A stretch of 64,000 nt of DNA from Odontomyia ornata (GCA_963969285.1 OZ017738.1:387645625-387709624); one strand, 5' to 3'; shown: positions 47,601 through 60,116, numbered from the stretch's first letter. Notes: generated from the letters alone by a model not told the origin. Numbers and translations are program-made.

Positions 47601-48956
47601 TTGAGTAATAATATATATGTAAATTCATATATTTACCATACCTTCGTCATTATTGATTTTCGGGTGAATCAGCGGTAATTCTGTAGATTGATTCGATGGG
47701 GATTCTTTTTCTGCTGCACGAAATACGATATCCGTAGAGTTCCTATCGTCATCGTTTTGAACTTCAACTGATGTTGACTTTGGTATTGGAGTTGAAAAGA
47801 ATTTGCTGACTTTGGTCTGTTTAGGGTTGATCCCAGCATTTTCCAATTTTCTTTTTCTCTAATTTTTCGCTTTTCGAATCCACTTTTTTCTTTCGTATTT
47901 TCCATGACTTCTAGAACCATGAAAAGATAATTAAAATACGGAAGAACAACTTTTTGCAGTGACAAAATATTCAATACATTATATTGCTGTAAAATGTAGT
48001 GATTTTTGAACGGTGAATGATTACAAACATTCATGAATTTTGAATTGGATGTAAGCTAATATATTTGTTTTTGGAAAATAAATTTTGGAGTTGCTATGCT
48101 TAGATTCAACTATCTACGTGGCAAAAAAAAACGAGATAGAATGATCCCACAGTGACTTTAATATTTTTCTTGATAATAATTTTTTACAATACAAAAACTC
48201 TAATTTACGAATTTTCAAATCTTTAAACAATATTTCGCATGGTTTCAATTTTTTATTCTAAAATGTATGATCAAATGATAGAAGCACTGATTTTTGTGAC
48301 ACTGGTTATGTGATGGTACACAAACTTTTCACACGGAGTAATATTCAATGAACATACCTTGAAATATCTGGAGCCAGAGTTTTTTTCTTGGATATATGCT
48401 CAGACATTGAACATGGCAAACAACTGCAGCACTTGTCCGTAAACACTGCAGAAATGATTGACGAAGTAGTACGAACTCGATTGACACGAAACTCGGAGAA
48501 GAAGTTTTGTTACGAAGGGTACATATACTGATTCAGTATCGTGATGATTCCCGCGCATGCGCGGTGAATCCTCATTATTGGGCGCGGCAATTTCAACTTT
48601 CGGAACTGACTGTCAGTTGAACTGAATTTTGATACCCGGGGACCCCTCAGAACGTTTTTGACGAGTCAAAAATATTTGCCGAACGTGATTAAATCGTAGA
48701 CGTTTTTATTAACTGATTAATTACACAACTTTTTTAATTTTATATTCAATTTATGATTATTACGAAGCATTGCAAGTGTTTTGATAACAGAGGCCCCTGA
48801 AGAGAAATTTGTCTCGTGCTGTCTAAAAAGAGTCACTGAAACAATGAAAAAAAAAAAAAGGAAGTAAAACTTTAAGAAAGAGGGGCCCTTAATGCCTCCT
48901 GTCGGGGGGGCCCAGTCGGCAAGCGCGCTTTTGCCGACCTGTTAAATCCGCCACTG
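44657..48956 (-). mobile_element. hAT transposon, 4.3 kb, ZMYM/TTF type
   Basis: TIRs CAGTGGCGGGTTTAA (44657-44671) and, inverted, CAGTGGCGGATTTAA at 48942-48956 differ at one base. Similarity continues inward (GGTCGGCAAAA on both sides). Flanks TTGGCTGC (44649-44656) and TTAGCTGC (48957-48964) match at 7 of 8 bases, the 8-bp target duplication of hAT elements. It carries the transposase pseudogene below and long non-coding ends. It is the best-preserved autonomous-type element in the window. Confidence 0.93.
44869..47905 (-). pseudogene. hAT transposase (zinc finger MYM-type protein 1-like), lightly damaged
   Basis: Minus strand. The start MENTKEKSGFEKRKIREKEN (47905) is followed by a frameshift into KQTKVSKFFSTPIP. 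A TTF-type zinc finger region follows at about 47180-46830 (CPWLSYSPTQHYAYCHYCW, KWCTGYTDWKHF). The RNase-H-like core at 46770-45776 has FFTLIADSTTDVAHLDQM, IHLCGQAFDGAP and YVHCSAHQLNLVLSHAAE. The C-terminal dimerisation block LPVSTASAERTMSSLKKVKD is near 45070-45010. Lesions after the start: a one-base loss in a T run near 46785, a TAA at 45776-45778 and a frameshift near 45410. A short intron at about 47489-47641 is possible. Few lesions imply recent loss of function. Confidence 0.92.
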
Positions 48957-48964
48957 TTAGCTGC

Positions 48965-50284
48965 TAAAATAATTTGTATTTAATTAGCAGAAATAAAGGC
49001 AAAACCTATAAATACTGATTGATATAATCATCAACATTACGACATTCTACTTTTAGATTCCAATGATTGTTTAACAATGCTTTATAATTGCTTTCTTCAT
49101 TATACAGTCTAATGACACATAGATCATAGGTCAAGCATCAAAAATTTGTGACTTTGAATACATGAGACATAGCTAAGGCAGTTCTTACGACAACTACTTA
49201 ATATTAGAGTTTTTATTCACTCAAACCTAAACGTTTATTTATATAAATTGTTCTGAAATTGTAACCAAATTGTAGATGATTGCTGTAGCTGAAAATAAAT
49301 ACTTCATTTATTATTCACAGAAACCAATGATCCTTGAAATTGTCCCCTATTATGCACTAATTATTAAGTAAACATTTCAAAGAAATTAGAGCAATGCTAA
49401 CTAGTTAGACCCAAGCTAAATGACATTGTATAATGGACAGAGTATTCACTCCACTTCCCAATGTAATGCTAACAGATGAGCAATAACTTATGCCTGCTAT
49501 ACCGCAACAAGGAGCAATCACAGGCATGCAATTTCAACATTAACGCACAATATAAAATACTGGAAAATGTGCCATACAAAAGTGGATAGTGACTTTATCT
49601 AGTTGTTCGCTAGCAGTAATCGATCGAACAATCAAATGGCGACAGGAAAGGCTTAACTACTTTGCTCCATTTCTATCGCAAACAAAGTGTTCGCACCGAT
49701 TAGATTATTTATAGAACTGAGTTAGTAAAGTGTAATGACGGATGAATTGCTTTTCTTTTCCATCACGAGAATGTAAGGTATACTTTTGAAGAGTTAGACA
49801 TAATAATATGCTCATCTCAGGGCCATGGTTGATTGTTAAGACTAAGGAAACTTAATAAGGTACTTGGGTCGAATATGGACACCTTAACGTTTGACAATAG
49901 TTTTCTATTATTTGTCGAAATTCGCAGATATTATACTCTGTCTGTTTCATTGTGTATTGTCTTTGGAGCTTTATTAAGGCAAGCAGTCAAAAATTATTTA
50001 GATAGAATTGGACATAAATAAGCTTTTATTAGAAACTGACAGTGACGACATTTTCGATTGAGTAGTTAAATATGGCCATTTAGTAGCCATATTACTCATA
50101 GCAATTAATATTAGCGTTTTCTTAATTTTAATGTAGACATTCTAAATTTAAATTAATTTCTAGTATCTAAAAGTAGTATATTTTGAATATATCACATGAG
50201 ACCTTATGGCAAAGTAAGAAAACATAGATAGTTATTCAGCGAAAACTTAAGTACAATACATACCGTTTTTGGTTCAACATTAAT
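48965..50284. other. Unassigned AT-rich stretch
   Basis: No gene or repeat recognised. Confidence 0.45.
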
Positions 50285-51236
50285 TTTTTCGTAGCTCTAA
50301 AGCCCCTCTCGGGCCTTCACTTCCTGCAACAAGTGCCTCTAATTGTCTCAATCTCATCAAAAATTTCATACAGCTTTTGGTTGTATCTATTTCGCCGTTG
50401 GTCCCCGTCTAACTTCACTCCAATTATTCGCACCGTCTCTCAAAGGCGTTCATATGTTGACGACTTGAGTAAGGGTCCATGTTTTAAACCCATAACATAG
50501 CATAGGTCTTATCCCAGATTTGTGTACTTGGAGCCTTGTTTTCCGTGTATGTCTTCAAAATCGTCAAAACTGATTAAAAATTTTATTTTCCATCTACAGT
50601 TTTCAGCGTATTTCATCTCCGGTTCTTGCCTAAATATACAAATTTGCCCAGATTTTCGATATTGTATTCACCAAGTGGTATATTTTGTGTATTTGAGGTA
50701 TTTTTCCTCGACTGCTTCATAATATTTGTTTTATTCTGATTGATTTGTAGCCTTATAGTTTTGCTTCAGTGTCAAGTTTCAGAAAAAGTTCTTTGACGAT
50801 TGTTGACAACCGTGACTAGATGTTGATGTCATCCGCGTAGGTGACCGCTTGGCTCGACTTGTATAATGGCGTCCCTCTTGTATCGATGGGTATGTTTCTC
50901 GTTACATATTCTAGAGTCAAATTGAGTAGCAATGAGGCTATCTCCCTGCTTTAGCCCGATATTTGTGTGATGCAGACTTGGGGAATTGTCAACATCCATG
51001 TGTTTTTGGTCAGACAAAGCATTATTTGGTAGTGCAGGTTAGGATCAAAACTGTCGTATGCTTGCTTGAAGTCTACGAAAATCTGGTGGATATCTTTGTT
51101 GAACCTCCGGTATTTTTCAAGTACTTGCTTGAGGTTAAATCATTGATCTATTGTCTATCAACCTGCTCTAAAACCACCTTGATACTCCCCAATAATGCTG
51201 TTGGTGTATGATCTGATTTTATTTTCTAAGACCTTT
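50285..51236 (-). pseudogene. RTE-like LINE (copy E)
   Basis: Minus strand. RT pieces: NSIIGEYQGGFRAG near 51205-51165, IFVDFKQAYDSFDPNLHYQI near 51090-51030, FVTRNIPIDTRG-like VTRNIPIDTRGTPLYKSSQ near 50905-50850, and the intact active-site box VTYADDINI near 50845-50815. The post-RT part continues (GFKTWTLTQ, NNWSEVRRGPTAK) to the tail, read on the minus strand as 'gaaggcccgagaggggcttt' plus 'agagctacgaa' near 50326-50294. Numerous stops. It lacks the endonuclease. Confidence 0.85.
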
Positions 51237-51239
51237 GGT

Positions 51240-54200
51240 TCAACGTTAATAATAACCATACCCATTTTCAGATTAAAAGAGCTTGAAAGAAATTAAATAT
51301 TACAAATAACAAGCACCATTTTTATTTTAATTTATTTATTTTTGATACATACCGATATTTCCGGGACTTATTGTCTTCTATATCGCCACGGATGAAAGGG
51401 CAAATTAACTCCCAAAATATCGGCACCTAGCAGAAAAGAGAAATTAAAAAAATGCTTTTTAAGGAACATTCTAAATCTTTTGTTTACTAATAATAAGATA
51501 AAAAGATATATATGAAATAAACGTTATTATTCTTGGTGGGAGCTTCAACTTAAAAATTAACTTAAATTATCAGAAAATTAATTAGATTTTCGAGTATTTT
51601 CATTCATATCTAATGCAAATGAAGTTTTATTTGTTTTTAAAAATAAGTCTAACACCTTTTTATGCGGATCTTTAAAGCAATCTGATTTCTTTTGTATGAA
51701 AAGAGTCAAAATCAAATGTAATTTATTCAATTCTAATCATTATAAATTTTCAAAGGATATAAAGCAAAGTCCTAACAATAAAATTACTAAAACTTCATGG
51801 CCCAAATGGCTCTCTGATTCATTCAAAAGGCAATATCAGATTCAATTTAATCAATCAAACGGTAAATCAGTTTTAGTGTTATCTATAGATATAGAATTTA
51901 AACATAATATACATATGCAGCTTCAGGGTTTTCAATTCAAAATAAAAAAGTTAAAAGCAGTTCATACTGGTAATTAGAACTCAATAAATCAATCAATAAA
52001 ATTTCACTAGATTTGGGGATCACTTTAAATTATGAATTTATGCTGATTAAACAAAATGCTCAGTGTTAAAATGACCAGTGCTTCGTTTTGTATGACTAAT
52101 GTTAAAAAAATCAAAACATCAACATACGCCATGATGAATTTGATTGAAACGAGTACTCGCCAGAAGGCGTGCAAATTAATACAAAGCAGACCTTTCTATT
52201 TATTTATTCTTCGCTACCCAAGCATGTACAGAATTTTCATTTCCATTTATATGAAAATTGCTTATTTGATGTGATTACATTCATCCTGCCCACCTCAGTT
52301 CGTTTCTTCAAAAATTCACTTAATGAAAACGTGTCCAATGGAAATTTTAATAAATGCAAATTACTTGAACATTTCAAGAACCTCTCAAGTGTCCCCATAA
52401 CAAGCACTCTCGCTCATTCACATTTCAATATTGTTGCTGTCGTCGTTATGATCATCGGCCGGGCCGGGATGGACCATCAAAGTTCCTTTCTACCCTCCAT
52501 GTATGAATTTACAGATCCGATTCGAGAGAAATCCAATTGGATTCCCTTCGAACAAATCGGACAGGCATTAAATCCCAGAAAACCCCAAAATGAGTCCTGT
52601 GAATTTGACAACAAGCAATAACATTTAATATAAAGGGACAGTGAGTGGTGTGTACTTGGCGAGGGACGATTGGTCATGCAGGCCGTTTCAATTTAACTCA
52701 AGTGTGAGGCATATTGATAAGCGTTAAGGACCGTGAATACATTTGTAAATTGGTTGTATTTGCTAACATCCGGGGTGATACATAAAAGCACTGTGTTAAT
52801 CTTCTCCGATTCGGTTGATTGCAGGCAATGTGAATTGCCAAGTTGCAAGCACTCTGGGAGAAACGTTGGTGCTATACTTGTATTAGCCAATTCAAATTAA
52901 AGCCAAACCACTTTGGTTTCAATTGATGTCTCAACAAATCCACCTTCAAACGTAGGAATACAAATAACTGAGGCCACATCAGCCATAAATTGAGTCCTTT
53001 ATTGGAATCGCATTGCCAGGTGGATGCGTACGATGTTCTGAATTTCTGAATTTGACCCTCTTTAAGTGGCTTGTAATTGCTGTCTCTGACGTAAAAACCG
53101 TATCTGATTCTCAGAATTGTATTATACTCTTCACGTACTTGAATTGCATATGGTAAAGCCGAATAGTCCAGTCTGTACACATATATTTGCGAATGGTCCA
53201 TATTTCAATTTTGATGAATCAATTCACGTTGCTATGATTAACCTTTGATGGAAAATTCAGTGGAGCGGAAAAATATCTGGGCGACAATTAATAAAATTCT
53301 AGAATTTTCAATAAGACTGAAGTGGATATTTACACGGGGCCTGAAACTTCTTCGAAAAAGTTGATCTCATTTTCAAATCCAAATGATACATTTTGAGATG
53401 AATGAAGCTGTTTCATTTTTGTATGTCACGTGATTTTTTTCCTAAAAATACATATTGCATATCAGCCTTACATACGTACTATTGCAGCTACATTCCAGAA
53501 CTCGAATTGTGCATGCAAGTATCGTTGTTATTCCTTTTAATGGGGTGAAGCTACAATAGAATACCTATCTTGTCCATTGTACTAATTTGCTCCACTCTAT
53601 TAATCTCCATGGAAATGTGGGGCATTCACAAAGGAAAGTTAGCTATACTCACATTTTAAGACAAGTGATACAGGTGGCCCCAGTGATGATGCCTTTCGTT
53701 CAAAAATAATGGTCACAGAAATTGTGAATTTTTCGTTCCGCAACTTAATGCGAAGAGACCCAAATTTTTTGTGGTCATAGAGCAAGCCAAAATAAGTATA
53801 CTTAAGTTCTTTCCTATGGTATAATGGATGATGGCCGTTGATATATCAAGGGCAAGTTCAGATCCGGCGAAAGCCAAAATTAGCCTTGCTTTGTCACAGT
53901 ATCGGCCAATTATGACTAACGATACAACAATGGCTTGGCATCTGGTTAACTTGCAGCTTATTGTGCTTTGCAGTAAAGCGTAACTTAAGTTTACATTGAA
54001 GGATCAGTATCATGTGCTTAAACTGCTTGGTGCTATCAGTACAACTTGACTCGCAGAGTAGATATTTACTCACATACCTCACTACATTTCCCCAATTATT
54101 CACATCAGTACCTAAAGAATGATGAATACTTCTGCTTGATGTTGGCATATTTTCCGGGAGGTATGAGGCTAGCACTTGAGTTGATTCCAAAAAAGTCCAA

Positions 54201-54554
54201 CCCAGTCCAGTTCTATCTTCAGTGAAGAAGACCGCATTGAAATACAGCAGAAATATTTCTGTTATCTCGCAAGTCGATCTCAAGGGTGTTTTAATACTGT
54301 GTTAATTTGAATGAAGGAGTATTGCAAGCAAAGTATCAAAAGGCATTTCTTAAGCTTTTCTTACATGGTTGCATCGGTCTTCGATATTTCTGTGGTCTGC
54401 GGCTTCTGAATCTTATTTGCCTACATAGTAAATTTAAGTTTGTAAGCCATTTTAGTAGCTTGCCCTTAGATAAATAAACTCAAAGGTGGCAGATAGCTGA
54501 GAGCATTCAAGGGTTCTCCTTGTGTGGTGCTAAATGCTGCAATAGTGTCCAGGC
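51240..54554. other. Unassigned stretch with unrecognised open frames
   Basis: The longest gap without identified elements. Open frames: 52169-52621 (plus, 150 codons), 52872-53201 (minus, 109 codons, YVYRLDYSALPYAIQVREEY and ILRIRYGFYVRDSNYKPLKE) and 53894-54283 (minus, 129 codons, FFTEDRTGLGWTF). None matches a family I recognise. Two are on the same strand and could be exon remnants of one gene, but I see no convincing splice pairing. Confidence 0.3.
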
Positions 54555-55014
54555 ATCTTGATGAGAACGTTTCAAAACAGGTCTTAAACTAAGAAGTTTT
54601 GCTTTGAGGAGTGTAAGGGGAGGGGAAATATACAAAAATGTTGTGTCCTCCCTCGTGATTGGACACCTTTGACCTGAGAAATTTAAAAAAAAAAAAAAAA
54701 CGGTGGAGGCTTTAGGAGGACGATCAACTTTGTTGATAATAGGACATTTGATAAATTTTACATTTTTGCCAATAAAATCAAAATAGGACCCTTAAAAACC
54801 TACAATTTGATTTTTTGATGACACTTGTAAGTGTCCGGGAAATTTCAAACCAATCAAATAATAAACAGCTAAGTTACAGCCGATTAAATATTTAATAATT
54901 ACAGCATTAACACGTGATACTTGGAAGATACTCGTACACGTTTGCAGCGGACCTAGACCCTACAAATAACTTTTAAAAACAAATATATAGGAATTTTGAT
55001 AAATTTTTTAGAAA
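54555..55014 (-). repeat. DINE-1-like copy D12 (partial)
   Basis: Minus strand body only: 'atcttgatgagaacgtttca', 'cctccctcgtgattggacacc', 'caactttgttgataatag', 'aacagctaagttacagccga' and 'ggaattttgataaattttt'. The last two match D9 near 33700-33810. Neither end is present. Confidence 0.68.
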
Positions 55015-58000
55015 TGGTTTGTAATACAGCAAAAGAAATAGTTGAGTCCTGTGTACCACCGCCAAACCGTCGTATTCAGCGGTTGTTAGAGCCAGACTTG
55101 GCTTACTGTGAGGTCAAAAGGGGAGGGGGAGTTGCTGCACTCCAAGGGACTGTTAGTATCATCCGTTGCTGGAACTGTAGGGAAATAGGCGACACCTCAA
55201 GGGCCTGTTGTGTTTCCAAAGATGCTTTTGCTGTGGGAGGGTTGAAACAAGGATTAGTGAAGTGCCGATATATTTTGCTAACAATGATCAAGTGAGGATA
55301 GAGGGCGAAGTAAAGGCACCGGTAAAAGTAAAAGGAGCTACAAACTGAATGAGCTTCCTGGTAGTACCATTTGTTCCACAGGCGCTTTCTGAGGGGCGGA
55401 CTTCCTAAAGCAGTTGAGAATCGTTTTGGACTTAAGTAATGAAACATGGAACTTTGCATCTATCGCCACCTAAGAGGTGCTGAAAGAAAGACCACATCTA
55501 TCAGTGACGGAAGAGGGCTCGTTGAACTCATTGATGGAGAAGGAATTCGCTTTGATGGGGGCTGGTATAGGTTGTATCTCCATCGCGGAATATGTAATTA
55601 ACTCTCCGCAAGTCCAATCAAATAGCGGTACTATCCTGTTTCCCCAGCGGCACAGCAGCACATCAAATCAAAGCTGGATGAGAGGCTCAAGTCAGCCATA
55701 GTTGAGCCCTCTATTAGCCTTTGGTCATCACCAGTTTTGCTCGTTAAAAGAAGGACGCGAAGTTCTGCTTCTGTGTGGACTTCCGGAAGCTCAAATGAGT
55801 ATCTGAAAGAGATGCGTATCCTATACCTTATATTTCAGTTATCCCAGATAATCTACGTAATGTTAAATGTTTATCAACGTTGGGCATCAAATCCGCATAC
55901 TGGCGGAAGATTTAAAGCCTTTAACAACATTCATAGTTCTGGAGCATGGATTCTTCCTTTTTGCCTTCATAATGCTCCGGCAACGTATCAGCGGACTTGG
56001 CATCCTTTGTCTTTGTATGTTTTGACGATGTTATAGTTGTAACGGACGACTTCCGAAAGCATTTGAAGATTTTGCAGGAGGTGCTAGGAAGATTGTGTGA
56101 GACAAGCTTGCGAGTATTAAGAGGAAAATGTTAATTTTGTCGTTCCATGCTGAAATATCTTGGGTACGTCGTAGATGGGAGGGGCCTACACGTAGATCTC
56201 GAGAAGGTTGATTGTGTAGTGTGCCTCTGCTGGCAAATGTCAATAAAGTTCGTCGGTATCCTGGTATAGACGCTTCATTCCAAACTATGCAAAACTAACA
56301 GCATCACTCGCGGATCTTCTTACGAAAAATAAGAAATTTTTGTGTTCTCGAGTAGTGTAAAGCGAAACTATCCACAGCCTCAATTTTCACCTATCCATAC
56401 TTCGCCTTACCGTTCAACGTGTAGACGGACGCCTCCAACATAGGGTTGGGTAGAATATTAAGTTAAAGCTACTCAGAGGAAGAGTAATTGTTTGATACCT
56501 GAGCCATAGCCTTTCAAAAGCGGAGAAAAAGTACTCGAATACTGAGAAGGAAGTCTGGCAGTCATATCGGATGTAGAAAAACTTGTTAACATATTGCCAT
56601 TCCCTGGTATGGCTCAATAGCCTTCGGGATACAAATGGGTGGCTGGCATGATGGGCTTTCCGTCTGCAATAATTCGACTTCCATTTCGTCTATAGGAAAG
56701 GCAAAGAACATCTGGTCCCAGGTGCGTTGTCGAGATCAGTACCGGAAGTCAACGTTGGTGGGGGCGCTTCAGAGCTGGAGGATAAGTGGTTGCAGGAGAT
56801 GTGAACAAAGGTGATAAAGATGCCCGACAAACTCTCGGATTGGCGTGTGGACAGTAATGCGCTGTGGAGGAATTCGCCAGGCCGATATGCGGAGTTGTGA
56901 CAACACTCTTGGAAACAAGTGGTACCAAAACCGGAGTGCCTAAGAGTACTTTGACAAAGCCATGAAAACGCCACGGCAGGGCACATGAAAGTCTGATCGG
57001 TGGAGGACCGGGTGAGGCAAAATTACTTCTGGCCAGGCATGCGGGCTGATATCAAAGTTATGTCACTAGATGTCCAATTTGTCATTCAACGAAAGTGAAA
57101 AGGAAGTGTCCCAATGGTCCAATGGTTTCCAAAGCCAATCAGGTGAAGGAACCTAGGGAGATGGTTTGTGGTGACTTGGTAGGGTCTCTTTCTCGATCAA
57201 CGCAGGGTAACTGCAGTATATCATTGGTGGTGGACTATTTTACGAAGCTGCCGTTTATATTTACACTACGGAAATCTACTGCTTCAATAGTGGTGCGAAT
57301 ACTAGAAGAACAGGAATATTTATTATTTGGAGCACCCGTAATACTGCTATCTGATAATGGGGCAGAATTCATGTCGAAGAAGTTTCAGAAGTTTATACTG
57401 CACTCTATCATCCACAAGCGAATCCTGCAGAACGCATTAACCAAAACATCAAATGGATGCTAAGAGCATATGAAGATGAAAATCATCGAGTGGGATAAAA
57501 ACCTCCCAAAGATCGGTTGGGAGTGACGGACGTTCGCTCACGAGACAATGGGAATCACTCCATATTTTGCAAACTTTGGGCGAGAAGTGGTTGATTTGAG
57601 GAAGGGGTTAACTTTGTGTAGTGAGGAAAATGCTCAGAATAATCCTTAAGTGCGAGATTAACTAGTACCGAAAATGTGAGTGGATAGTAAACGACGCATG
57701 GAGAGGGCAGCTCAGTAGAGTTCTCCGAGGCATAGCCTCCGGAAGCGAGAACTACCATTTCATGTCAACCAGATGGTGTGGAGACGGAACTTCCCTATAC
57801 CAGATGCGGCCCGATACTTTCCAGCCAAGCTAGCGCCAGAGTACGTGGGACCCTTCAGAAAAAACTGATGTGTGGACCATGCACGCGAGAGTGTGGCATG
57901 CGTAGGATTTGAAACCGCACTTGGCTGGAAGGGAAACATGTGGGCAGTTGTCATGAAAATGCACGTGGCTTAATAGAAAATGGTCGGTCCGTGGGTGGAA

Positions 58001-58110
58001 TATTACGTATTGATAGGACACATATCGAGAGTTTTGGGAACCTAACTGGTCCTTTCTTTGTATAGCCAAGCGGGTCTAGAGATACGGGATTTAGTAGGGT
58101 AACTTGGGCT
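55015..58110 (+). pseudogene. Ty3/gypsy-type LTR retrotransposon body, decayed
   Basis: Domains in the usual order. Gag end with zinc knuckle CWNCREIGDTSRAC near 55173-55215. Protease end (FLKQLRIVLDLSNETWNF) near 55400-55455. RT with DERL near 55675, CVDFRKLK near 55773, SERDAYPIPYI, PFCLHNAPATYQRTWHP near 55950-56010, a 'FDDVIVVTDD' active-site block near 56010-56050, and YLGYVVDGRGLHVDLEK near 56150-56210. RNase H: TDASNIGLG near 56420 and RKGKEHLVPGALSR near 56695-56735. Integrase: H2C2 region, then GDLVGSLSRSTQGN, SLVVDYFTKLPFIF, LLSDNGAEFMSKKF near 57340-57390, and a C-terminus AKYF-like RYFPAKLAPEYVGPF near 57810-57855. Frames break repeatedly. I found no LTRs, so the ends are lost. 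Confidence 0.87.
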
Positions 58111-58593
58111 GATTCAGCGAGTTGCGACATTTCAGGGAAAGGGAACTTGAAGTGAAATCAAACCAAAAAATTGCATATTTTTGTAACGCAAACATATCGC
58201 GAGCCTTAGTAAAGTCAACGTGAGCCCAAGAATGCATGCAAGACAGCATAACAAATGAGAATCTAATAGTAATAGAAAACGTTACTGCTATCGGTTGGTC
58301 ATTGGAGTCTCCATTTTTGCCCTTCCTTACTTACTTACCCCTTTCCAGGTTTTTCTTCTTATTGCCTCTTGACATGCTTTTAATTGTCTTCTTTTTTCCG
58401 TTTCTTCCATTATTTTTCCCTCTCTTTCCCTTTCGCTTCATGGCTGATTATTTAACCCAAAAGAGAATGTAAAAGCAAAATTGTTCTCGAGATAGGATAA
58501 AGGTAGAATGTAAGGATTAGTAGATGGATGAAATTAGAAAGGAAGCTTGTGTTCTCCGTTTTCTGGATTCATTACTAGGGAAAAAAAAAAAAA
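58111..58593. other. Unassigned stretch
   Basis: No gene; the hydrophobic frame at 58236-58472 is T/C-rich low-complexity coding and not credible. Confidence 0.4.
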
Positions 58594-60116
58594 CAAGTTG
58601 GGTAAACAGACCTACGCTCATGTCAGAAGGGTTTTGTATTCAATTTACAAACTGCAGTCACGCAGATCGAATCAAATCAAGAAACATGTCAAAGACGATT
58701 TTATTGGAGAAAGTATGAAGTACGAAGCTCATACTATTATTAACAAAGTTGAACGAATTTCGACTTCTAAGGTTTTTGGTATTGTGATACCCATAAATAT
58801 CTCCCTTGATAATTATTTCAGATGTCCATCCGCGACGGAGAAAACACATTTTTCATGTATTTACAACCCCCCCCCCCCCCCCCTGTGTCCCAACTAAAGC
58901 AAAAACTGACAGTTCAACAACTGTTTTGAAAAGCTCCCATGAAAACTTGTATTTCATACTCATATCGGCTACGTTTGATGAATTTTTTTTTCAGGGGCCA
59001 CTCTCCTGTACTGTTATCATCGATCAATGGCCAATTTTTTCGAATCCTAGAATGGTTACAAAACCCTTTTGCTAGGAGCTCTTTCCCACCTCCTTGACTT
59101 GTTTCACTTATGAGCATTAATTGTAGGTACTCATCTTCAGTCATTCATTCAATTGAATCAAGTGTTCAAAGCATGCACCTTAAACGTTGAAGTTGGGAAA
59201 AAATAACTCAAAATTATTCAATCTTCGCATTTAAAACAGCCACTATTTTGTTTTACGATTACTGATACCACTAACTGAACCGATTCTCAAAGATATACAT
59301 GACACCTATCATTCCTGAAATTCTCATGCAAATCCTAGCAAAATTGTAGTGTCTGAGTCGGTAAAAGGCGCATGTTGTTCCATAGCCATATGTTGCCATA
59401 GTGATAAATGCAGCGCATATTGTTCCATAGTAATACAGGAAAATTCAAACCGCTATAACTTCGCTAAATATCATTCAATCTTTATGAAACTTTCAGGAGA
59501 GATTAAACTTATAAATAGACATCTACGTGCTGAATTTCATTGAATTTAAGGGTACCGTTAAGATTTTATTCAAGAAAACATAAAATCCGTAAATCATACT
59601 ATTACTAACAAAGTTGAGTGAATTGCGACTTCTCACGTACTTGTTGTTGTTGTACTCATCAAGGCCTACATCCCTGATTTTTTTCAGATTTTTCGGATCA
59701 CAGGTGTCCAATCGCGAGGGGGGGGGGGACACAAATTTTTCGTACATTTCCCCTCCCTGTGCGCCCCTCGAAGCAAACTTTGCCACACTAAGACCTGTTT
59801 TGAAAAGTTCTCATCGAGACCTTTCATTTGATACCCATATCGGCTACCTTCAATGAAATTTTTTTTTCGGGGGGTCACTCTCCTATATGGGGAGACCCCC
59901 CTTAGATACCTTATAAAATTTTTTTGTAAATGAATTTTGAAGAGATCACCACTTTACACCTACACACAGAATTTGATGTTTCTAGCTTAAGTAGTTTCCG
60001 AGAAAAACTGCTGTGACACACGGACGGACGGACGGACGGACGGACAGACGGACAGACGGACAGACAGGACGCGAGACTAGTAGGGTTTTGTAAAATTATT
60101 TTACAAAACCCTAAAA
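58594..60116 (+). repeat. DINE-1-like copy D13 (longest composite, subfamily B)
   Basis: Head ACAAGTTGGGTAAACAGACC and AGAAGGGTTTTGTA at the left. The first body module has a long C run near 58867-58883. An inverted second head ends CTTGACTTGT near 59102. The second module follows with microsatellite 'gacggacggacggacggaca' (60023-60066), 'actagtagggttttgtaaaa' and a perfect 15-bp palindrome at 60081-60095 / 60099-60113 with a 3-nt loop. Confidence 0.85.
60081..60113. repeat. Terminal stem-loop of DINE-1-like copy D13
   Basis: TAGGGTTTTGTAAAA pairs perfectly with TTTTACAAAACCCTA around the loop TTA. The outer part TACAAAACCCT is the inverse of AGGGTTTTGTA near the 5' end (58629-58639). Confidence 0.88.

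Noticed and set aside
52169..52621. 150-codon frame as a host gene
   Set aside because: No domain, start context or homology recognised, and composition looks like ordinary AT-rich non-coding DNA; kept only as an unassigned frame.
55103..55459. 118-codon minus-strand frame
   Set aside because: It is antisense to the gypsy Gag and protease remnants.
58867..58883. C run (also at 35592 and 44706) as a G-quadruplex or regulatory element
   Set aside because: The runs are homopolymers inside repeat copies and vary in length between copies, so slippage is sufficient.
60001..60070. GACGGACAGA array considered as a CRISPR-like or independent satellite repeat
   Set aside because: It is a tetranucleotide microsatellite found at the same place in each DINE-1-like copy, with no spacers.
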